A stretch of DNA of 64,000 bases from Nectonema munidae (lineage: Eukaryota; Nematomorpha; Nectonematoida; Nectonematidae): assembly GCA_030549495.1 (NCBI GenBank), contig JAUIRK010000871.1, forward strand, positions 124,001-188,000, in the 5' to 3' direction. The position numbers were made by a program, and so were the translations under genes. This document shows, piece after piece, positions 56,436-64,000 of this stretch. Numbering within the stretch: position 1 is the first letter of the stretch; every line of letters begins with the position of its first letter. The notes under the pieces were generated by a model, which had not been told where the DNA came from, ran no database searches, and was given only the letters and a program-made list of their open reading frames with translations.

Positions 56436-58570
56436 TCAATTAAAAAGATGTTGAGTATTGAGTGTGCTGATTCTAGAATCGACATATTGGATTGTTGTGT
56501 ATGTGTGTGTTAGCGTTAATTTATTGAAGATATTCACTTGTTGGCCATAAGTTGTCGCACTGTTTATCTTTTTGATCATTTCTTCTGAGGCGTCGATTTG
56601 TAGTGATGGAATGTTGATGATTTTTTTGGGGTTAAGCGTGGGGACTAAATTTGTGACTACATGTATGTGCATCATTTTGCTTAGGCGTGGGTGATTTTGA
56701 TTTCCCTCGTGATTTTAGCAAGTATGATGTAAGATGGCACGGTTGTCTTCAAACCTGGGATGCACATGCAGGGGCGAGGGGAGTGGGTGAAAAATCTGAT
56801 TTCAAGGGGCTGAAGAGCCTTTCGCTTAAGCAATAATTTTGAACCTTTCAATTATATATCATTAAAAGTCTTGTCTGGCTTGTGAGTAGAATTTCCATCT
56901 TTACTTGTTTCAGGCACAAATTCTTTTTTTAATAAATTTTGAGAAAATTATTTTGAAGTATTAAAGGCATTTTTTAAATGGACTATTAATTTTCCAACGT
57001 TTAACTTTTGAAACCTGCATTTCATTACTCCTAAAACAAGCTTGGGAAGTTGAATTCAAGAGTCGGTGGAGACAGATTATATTAGGATAGGAGTCAGAGT
57101 CGGTGTTGATGAGAATTTCTTTGTTTTTCCCATATTTTGTGCCAGTTAATGCTCTAATAATGTTTACAGTTTTGTTTGCTTTTTCATGAGTGTTTTGCGC
57201 GTGTTTGTTGTATGTTAGTTTGGAGTCGAATGTTAATCCTAATATTTTTTGTTAGTGTTTATTAAGATTTTGTCAATAGTAAGATTGAGGTTTGTGTTTT
57301 GTTCTTTGTTTGCTTTGGTGAAAAGTGTTAATTGAGATTTTACTGTGTTGATTATTAAATCATTTTGTTATATATGTTTATCTTGTTTAAAATTGAATGT
57401 TTTCTTGAGTTTGTTGATGTTATGGTAATACCATGTCATCAGCGTATGTGATTAGGCTTATTTGACTGTTGTCTGGTGTTTGCATGTCTGACATGTAAAT
57501 GTTGAAGAGGATAGGAGAAAGTGAACTACCTTGTGAAACGCCTGAATGTGGGTGTCTTATGTGACTCTGTGTACGAGTATCTTCCGCGTAAGTAGTTTGG
57601 TAAAAACTTAATGTATTGAGCATTAATGGTAGTGTTTTAACTTGTTGTTGTAATTATGTGGTGAAAAGGTTTTTTGATGTTAAATCTGCTGGCAATGATG
57701 TTGTGTAGCGTCTGTAATGCTGTGGTAGTTGAATGACATTTTTTGAAACCATGTTAATGTTCGATGTATGGAATGTCCTTTTGTATGTTTTTGAGAATAA
57801 CTTTTTCTAATGATTTCATGATTGGAGAAAGCAGAGAAATAGGACGATATGATGAGCTTATGTTTTTGTCTTTGCCTGGTTTTGGAATAGGGATAACTCG
57901 TGACGTTTTCCAAATATGTGGAATTGTGTTTGGTGTTAATAGCTAAAATGCGTGTTAATAGGGAGATAGCAGTTAGACCTAAGTGTTTAAGATGTATACT
58001 TGTTAAGTTGTCAGGTCCTAGAGCTTTACTAGATTTTGCGTTATGAAGTGCCTCTGATACTTCTTTTTCGTTAATGGTTATGTGAGTCTTAGTCAGTTGA
58101 TTTAATGCTTTATTTGATGTTTTGAGTGTTTTGTTAGTTTGCTTTGGTAGGATGTTTGTAAAATGTTTGTTGAAAGCTTCTGCAATTTGTGTTTTGTTTG
58201 TTTTCGTTTTTCATTAAAACTTATGTTTCGATTTTTATCTGTGTTGATTTTTTATTCTGTAGGTTTTTGATCGTGTTCCAATATATTTGTGTGTTAGTTT
58301 TGTGTGACCAGTTAGATGAAATATCTTTTTCCAGAGATCAAGTTTATGTTTAATTATTTTATGTGATATGAGTTTGTTTAATGTGTGTATTTCTTGGTTC
58401 TTGTAGTTAGTGTGTCTTAATGTGTCTCTTTTGTCCATAAGTGTTTTGATGTCATTAGGTAAGGGTTTGTGTTTTTTTGTGATTTTGGATATTTCCTTTT
58501 GGTATGTATAAATTGCCAGCTTGTTGAATGCTTTTTGTTATAAGATTGTTAATAGTGTGTATGTCTGTGT
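56436..58570 (-). mobile_element. Degenerate LINE, reverse orientation
   Basis: From right to left: the region between endonuclease and RT (58438-58235; TLNKLISHKIIKHKLDLWKK), then RT with SSKALGPDNLTSIHLKHLG near 58.02 kb, GVSQGSSLSPILFNIYMSDM and LITYADDMVLP at 57.42-57.54 kb (YADD catalytic motif present), then a C-terminal segment near 56.63 kb (KKIINIPSLQIDASEEM). About 56.7-57.1 kb looks like inserted foreign DNA. Frame changes separate the parts; inactive. Family resembles the insect LINE group whose C-terminus ends in CPLC..HHLFNC. Confidence 0.78.
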
Positions 58571-58590
58571 TGTGTAATTTTATGATACAT

Positions 58591-58990
58591 GTCAAAATAA
58601 TCAAAATCAAACATGCGTCAACAAAGTAATACACATACAGGCGGTAACTGACTATCTCTCCACACTGAAATATAACAAGCGCATAAATATTCCTCCACTA
58701 AAAATCGACACATATGAAGAAACATTATCAATTATATGAAGACATACACTTGCTCAACTTAGAGCCAACAAGTCACCATTGCTCCGTGAATATCTTCACA
58801 AGATACATCCAAAAACACAAACAAATCCACTATGTCCAGTTTGCTATCAACATCCACACAACACTCATCATTTATTTAACTGCCCACATATTTTTACGAC
58901 ACTCAAACCCATTCACTTATGGCCAAAGCCATGCAAAATAATAACCTACTTACTTTGTTGGGAAACCGTTTAGCAGAAGCTTGGATCTGA
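58591..58990 (+). mobile_element. LINE 3' fragment, opposite orientation
   Basis: Encodes the C-terminal zinc-finger-like end: TLAQLRANKSPLLREYLHKI, then LCPVCYQHPHNTHHLFNCPH (C-x2-C-x7-H-x4-C type) and LKPIHLWPKPCKIITYLLCW. Upstream, INIPPLKIDTYEETL parallels IINIPSLQIDASEEM in the neighbouring minus copy but is clearly diverged, so it is from a different copy of the same family. 5'-truncated. Confidence 0.8.
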
Positions 58991-59268
58991 CTCATTTACA
59001 TGTATTATATTATATATTATATATATATATATCAGGGGCGCACATCCTCGAAATTATTGGTGGACGAAATTTTTTTGTTGTAATTTTCAAAATTAGTGGT
59101 CTGGAAATACCACGGGAGACCAAATATTCAAGCAATCCTTTAAAATAGAGTGTATTCAGTGCATACATTTTTTTTTACAAATTTGGTGAATTTAAATACT
59201 ATACTTCCAGCGAAAATATTTTAATTAAATTTGCAGAATATACACTAGTTTAAAAAACCCAAAATTTT

Positions 59269-59283
59269 GGGGGGGGGGGGGGG
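59269..59283. repeat. Run of 15 guanines
   Basis: Poly-G after CAAAATTTT inside the hAT element; the same AAATTTTGGGGG word occurs in the hAT MITE at 15.8 kb. Confidence 0.95.
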
Positions 59284-59774
59284 TGGAATAGGCTTTTCAT
59301 TTGAAAATGAAGTAGTCTACCAGGTACATTACAGGAATTGATGAAAGGATATTTGATACATAGAGAAAACAAATAACTGAAGAGTGGATAGTTTTATATG
59401 AGTGAATGTAGTCTGAAGGCAAAAAGTCTACTAGACACCCGCGATGTTAATATGAAAAAATGTGATTGATTCAGGGGAAGGGTATAAAATGAAGTTATAA
59501 TTGTGCAAAGAAAAATAAAACAATAAATTAAGATTTCATTTTTCTCAACATCATTCAAAAATAGTTTAAAAGCTAAATTGATGCAAGCTACAAAAATCTA
59601 CAAAAAGTAAAATAACTTTTAACATTTTGCAATGATTTGCCTTTCATAAAAACTTTTAAGGAAAAAAAAGTCTATCAGAAAAAGTTATAGAGCTTCAACA
59701 AAAACTAAAAAATTTTACAGCATAACTTAAGTTTTTTGAAAACTAATTTGACGTATCCTCTCAGCATACTCTAT

Positions 59775-59850
59775 GGGTGGCATGACAGGTTGGTTGAGAT
59801 GATGAACTAAGCACGGAAGCTTCTGGATTCGATTCCTCATCGATACGAAT
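59775..59850 (+). repeat. tRNA-like sequence, probable SINE head
   Basis: TGGTTGAGATG at 59791-59801 fits the RNA polymerase III A box exactly (TRGYNNARNNG), and GATTCGATTCC at 59826-59836 fits the B box with one mismatch. The spacing is right for a tRNA-derived promoter. I could not fold a convincing cloverleaf, so a SINE or decayed tRNA is more likely than a working tRNA gene. Confidence 0.5.
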
Positions 59851-60772
59851 TTGGTCATAGTTTGACATAAGCGGTACATCAGTGCCTTGTCAATGAAAAT
59901 ACACCCGTTGCACCTTACCTTTTACTCAAAATTGAAAAATTTGCTACATACATAAGAGAGAAAGGAAACAAAATATACTAATAAAGCAATTTTAACTATT
60001 TTAAAATGGAACCGTCTGTTCTCAGAATGAGAGTTTATTTGATATTTTCAAGTTTTTATAAGTAGCAAAAGTCAACGTTTAAGTAGCTAACCCTTGTAGG
60101 GTGATTTGGTAGCACTTGTGTTTTTTTACATATTGTAAAGAATCATAGTATACAAAAATGGTAATTTAATCACTTTTTATAAAATTATTTAAGTCTAAAA
60201 ACACAAAATCATTAAAAAATTATTTAAACTAACCTAAATCAAAGTATACGAGAAAAGAATATCTTTTTTTGAATATTTTTGTCCACAAATAAAATTATGA
60301 CAGCTGTTATAAATAGATGTACATTTTTAGCAACTGAAACATTTTGTTTCGATATTGTATTTTTATTATAATAATCAACAAATTTTCTTAAAAAAATGAT
60401 TTAATTAATTATGTACAGTGTTACTTATAAAATTTAACAATCGAACATTATAATTAATATCTCTGCTTAAATATTAAGCAAATAGTATTCTTGCTTTTTA
60501 AACTGAATAGCTAGTCAAAATATTCATTCCCAAATAACTATTGAAAAAAATTTCTTGACTTGAAAAAATTTGAGTTTTCAAATTGAAAGAAAATTCTTAG
60601 CGCGATTCTAACAATATTCATTGATATAAAATTGTAACGATTGAAAACTATTTTAATCTAACTTTAAATGCAAATTAGACAGAAGCAGTGGTGTAACCAA
60701 AAAAAAGTTGATAGGCGGGGGCACAATTTAAAAACAAAAAACTTGAGCTCGCCCCCTGGATGTGCGCCCCTG

Positions 60773-61004
60773 ATATATATATTATTTCTAGCCATATGTA
60801 GACACCAGCAGTACCTTATGGTGGATTTTTGCGGGTTGGCTGAAATTACACTTGTTTATCGCTGCTGCTGGGAAAGTGGAACAAAATTCTACACTTTTCC
60901 CTGAGAGTACTTGCTTTTATGGAAATACTTTCTCAATTTAAACAAAGCTTTGTTTTGAACTGATAGATTTTACTCATGTAGATTAATCTATGTATAATCT
61001 AGGT
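60773..61004. other. Intergenic DNA
   Basis: Nothing recognised. Confidence 0.5.
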
Positions 61005-61299
61005 CAGTGCCGGTGTGCCGCGGCACTAAAGGGTGCTGTACGATTTTTTAAGGGCGTCGCCAAAATTGTGCAACTACTTTAAAACTTAGCATTACATATT
61101 TGTATTATTATATTTTCTGTGATAGCAGGATCAGTACAAATTTTTTTATATGATCTCTGTATAAGGAATGTTGCATCAATGCAGATGTAGAAATAAAAAA
61201 ACTATGGAAATTTTAAATAAGTTTTTCCTCAAAGGGTGCCAAGAATTTTTAAAAGGCTCGCCAAGGGTGCCGCAAACTAAAAAAGGTTGGGAAGCACTG
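61005..61299. mobile_element. Non-autonomous hAT MITE
   Basis: Left end CAGTGCCGGTGTGCCGCGGC, right end in inverse CAGTGCTTCCCAACC with GCGGC further in. Flanks ATCTAGGT and ATCTAGGG are an 8-bp duplication with one mismatch. Related in its right end to the MITE at 20612-20904. Confidence 0.85.
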
Positions 61300-62014
61300 A
61301 TCTAGGGGCTAACAACAAAAGTCAGAGTGAGTATCTAAAAAAAATTAGGAGTCGGTTTTTTTAAGTTTAAATAAAGAAAAAAAGTAATTTTTGTAAAAAT
61401 ATGATGTGACACTTCTTTAATCCAAGTCGAATGCTAAGAATTAGCGTTAAATTTAATCTGCTTTTAAGTATTTGGAGTTCCCAGTCGGATTTATTTAAAT
61501 ACAAGGAATAAGGTATTTCCCTCAGCCTCTCCAACTCTGCTTAAAACTGAACAAAATCAATATAATTATGATCTTTCTACACCAGGGGATTCACGTACCC
61601 CCTCCTCCAAGTGTGCACGTCTTTGGTCTAATTAAATGACGATTTTAGAAACTCTGTCCTGCATTGACTTAACATTATATATGTGCGTGTAGCAATTGCA
61701 GTAGAAGCCTGATTATCTCAACGGTAAGTAAGCATTAAATTTATTCGTATTTGCAAGTCAACAATCTAGAAAAGTGTCTTTTTATTAGATTAGCCAAAGA
61801 AATAAATAAACGTGCTAGGTTGAAAGTCATACAAAATTTTTAGCATTTATTTATAAATTTAAAATACTCAAGATTTTAGTTGGAGAAAAGATATTTATTC
61901 GACTGATTTTTCAGCGCATATTTAACAATTAAAGAAATTTGTTAGATAAACTTTAGTTTGGGAGTCTTACTTGCAGTTGCGATAATTTAAAATTTGGATA
62001 CTCAGCGCTCATTG
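61300..62014. other. Upstream region of zinc-finger gene
   Basis: AT-rich DNA with a gagtcgg-type repeat scrap near 61.32-61.36 kb. May contain a promoter or intron of the zinc-finger gene; no element could be pinpointed. Confidence 0.45.
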
Positions 62015-63533
62015 ATGCTTCTAAATGAAAGTTTGATAGATTTCTCATTTTTTTTAGAAAACTTATTTAAGTGTGGTGTTAAGAGTTGTAACTTCGTGAA
62101 CAAAGAAAAGTCATGTATGAAACTGCACATGTGTAAACATCCTTCTCTTTCCACTAAAAAAGAAATAATCTTCAAAGAGTGCTCACCAAAAAAAAATATT
62201 GTCCAAAAAGTTTTAAATAATTCCGCGCCCTGTGATCAATCTTCACGCGAACTTGTAGTAAAAGAGGAATCAGTCAATCATGTTTCTTTCAAATGTTCTC
62301 CTATGCATTCAAATGCTGAGAGCTATTTCTCTGATGCCCGTACTCAAAAAGCAAAATTTTACAATGTTTTTCAAAATTTCATTCAACCCTTGGATTTTTT
62401 AACTCCAACGGAAGCAGAAAATTTTCAACGCCCCCTTTCAAAAGGTAAGGAGCTTTATATTCATGCTTTCATCAAAGCCTCACCTATTTTTTCGATCAAT
62501 CTCGAAACAGGTATATGACCTATCTCAATCCCATTTAAAACACTCAAAACATTGACTTCCGCTGAAACTTTATCAGGGTCAGGCAAAAATAAAATTAATT
62601 TTACGTGTTATAGAAAGAAAAAATATAAAAAACAAAATGCGAGATTATTGATATTCTTTATTAAAATGTCTTTTTTAAAACCCTTATGGATAGATCAGCA
62701 AGAGCACGTTAAAAAATATACCTGTCTAAAACTACAAATAGTTAACTTTATAAGTGAAATGACGAAAAAACAGTTGGGTAAAGAAAGGTATTAATAATTT
62801 TTTACTGCTTTTTTGAGTAAATAAGGATTCCAAAACTAAATCAACGAGACCTTTTTTTCTGGGAAACACGTAAGACTTCTCTAAATATTAGTTTGTCACG
62901 ACATACCTTTTACGGAGCACTAGTCTCGTGTTTCAATTCTTTATTTAGTTTTTTCTTGCAATTTTTAGTGTTGTTCCGAAATTAACCTCTAATGAAATTT
63001 TGAAATAGTATTAGTCTAATTTAATTATATCCGAATATTTTCCTTATTTTGAAATGTCAACTTTCTAAAAGGCCATTCAATTCAACACAAAAGTATCCTG
63101 AAAGGATTTACGTCAAAAATAATTGTGTTCTTGTAAATTTGATTAATTTTTTTAGCAACTTCACAAGGGTTCTATTGCTCCTTTAATCATTGCCAATTTT
63201 GGACGCCGCTCAAGATCGTTATTCAAATTCACTACTTCTTTGTACATAACAACTGCGTGTCTGGTGCAAACGCCAGAAGTATCGAGAGACGCTTGATGAT
63301 TCTTCTTTACCACACATCTCTCAATCTTAAGGTTTGCGTAGCGGATAAAAAAAAGTGTGAAGCCATAGAGTCTTCTTTTGAAAATTCCGCGCCAAATATC
63401 ACTGCTGCCTTCACAACCAAAACGCCCTCACGCAAAGTCCCCGTCGATTCCGTCTTAATCAGACAGGCCTACTCTACTGATCCTGCATACTCTTCACCTA
63501 TTACTCCGCCTACTCCATTTTCATTTCCCCAAG
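62015..63533 (+). CDS. C2H2-type zinc-finger gene (two exons, 3' end outside window)
   Basis: Exon A ends at 62444 (AAAG|GTAAGG) and exon B is 63156-63533 (after ttttttag, ending AAG|GTATTC). Phases agree (G + CA = Ala). Exon A starts either at the ATG at 62015 (MLLNESLIDFSFFLENLFKC) or after the AG at 62058. Each exon carries one C-x4-C-x12-H-x3/4-H finger: CGVKSCNFVNKEKSCMKLH..H and CSFNHCQF....H....H. The remainder is polar and Ser/Thr/Pro-rich (SSPITPPTPFSF). The C-x4-C spacing is like that of TFIIIA- or AEBP2-type fingers. Likely a nuclear nucleic-acid-binding protein; specific family unknown. Confidence 0.6.
62445..63155. other. Intron of zinc-finger gene
   Basis: 711-nt intron with GTAAGG donor and attttttttag-type acceptor. 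The open frame at 62552-62794 in it is Lys-rich and not supported as coding. Confidence 0.55.
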
Positions 63534-64000
63534 GTATTCGTTAATATTTTTTACTATGCCGTTGCATGTGGTAAATCTGGCTAATGTGTTATAATATTCT
63601 TTTACCTTCTGCATATTTACTTCTCTTGTATAATAATAATGTATTTTTTCTTAACCTATTAATACCTGAGTATAGAAATAAAAGACCAGTGCTGTAGTTA
63701 TTCGGGGTTAATACAAACTAAAAACACAGACAGACAGATATATACAAAATATATGTGCGTATATGGGGAAGTTATGAGGGCTTGTATTTAGTCTTTTTGA
63801 CGCGCCCCAAGAATCATAAAGGCTAAAAAATGTTTAGGTAACTTGCCCTATTCTTGCACCCCTCCTCTCGAGATTAAGTCTGTCGAAGCAAAATAATATA
63901 ATAAATTCACGCAAAAATTGTAACTATAATTTTTTTTAGAATAAAATAATTTTTGTCACATTAAAAGTAGTTATTTGTTTTTAAACGAGAAATATAGTAA
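63534..64000. other. Intron running off the right edge
   Basis: Begins with the GTATTC donor of exon B. AT-rich, short GACAGACAGATATATA repeat at 63.73 kb. No further exon visible. Confidence 0.5.

Larger units (their letters stand above)
59033..60772. mobile_element. Long non-autonomous hAT element
   Basis: Ends CAGGGGCGCACATCC and GGATGTGCGCCCCTG are perfect 15-bp inverted repeats, flanked by ATATATAT (8 bp, but the neighbourhood is AT-repetitive). 1,740 bp without transposase. Inside: a run of 15 G at 59269-59283 after AAATTTT and a tRNA-like SINE near 59.78 kb. Confidence 0.85.

Noticed and set aside
62552-62794. 80-codon Lys-rich frame in the zinc-finger gene intron
   Set aside because: Flanking exons join in phase without it and it has no acceptor/donor pair.

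Overview
The window looks like nuclear DNA of a metazoan. It is very AT-rich, with small exons bounded by GT-AG introns, long introns filled with transposons, and several LINE, hAT, piggyBac and Tigger/pogo families. Two degenerate multicopy protein families (16.6 kb and 40.9 kb) are ones I associate mainly with arthropods, cnidarians and fish. A crustacean or other arthropod is my best guess, but this is weakly supported. No bacterial operons, rRNA, CRISPR arrays or LTR/virus-like elements were recognised.

Left third (1-21.5 kb, + strand): the 3' part of one large host gene, a Lbc-family Rho guanine-nucleotide exchange factor (AKAP13/ARHGEF2/ARHGEF18/ARHGEF28 group). Twelve exons join with matching reading phase. 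They give about 1,190 residues: DH domain, PH domain, a KRAETFGGF motif, a coiled coil, and a Ser/Thr/Asn-rich tail with a stop codon and a poly(A) signal. Its introns hold hAT-type MITEs, a worn piggyBac copy, a TTAA-flanked MITE and a degenerate multicopy transposon-associated gene.

Middle (22-46 kb): a mobile-element graveyard. Two LINEs lie head to head (22.6-26.5 kb on -, 26.7-30.9 kb on +), the second interrupted by a hAT relic with clean 8-bp target duplications. A 75-84 bp minisatellite was then split by a 6.2-kb piggyBac element flanked by CTAA, which was itself split by a 2.3-kb Tigger element with perfect ends and an open 593-codon transposase. Next come a broken OTU/vertnin-like gene, a 28-bp minisatellite, a worn transposase-like gene and another hAT remnant.

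Right third (46-64 kb): exons of a divergent homeobox gene (48.1, 52.0 and 52.7 kb, + strand) with Ser in place of the nearly invariant homeodomain Asn51; its third intron-exon junction is not fully resolved. A worn Tigger-like copy sits in its first intron on the minus strand. Beyond it are two possible orphan exons (54.9-55.2 kb), LINE pieces in opposite orientations (56.4-59.0 kb), a 1.7-kb non-autonomous hAT element carrying a tRNA-like SINE, a small hAT MITE, and two phase-matched exons of a C2H2-type zinc-finger gene that runs off the right edge.

The most interesting structures are the nested minisatellite/piggyBac/Tigger stack with a CTAA rather than TTAA target, a family of at least seven TTAA-flanked MITEs, most sharing a GCAGACGAT-type internal motif, and the odd homeodomain.
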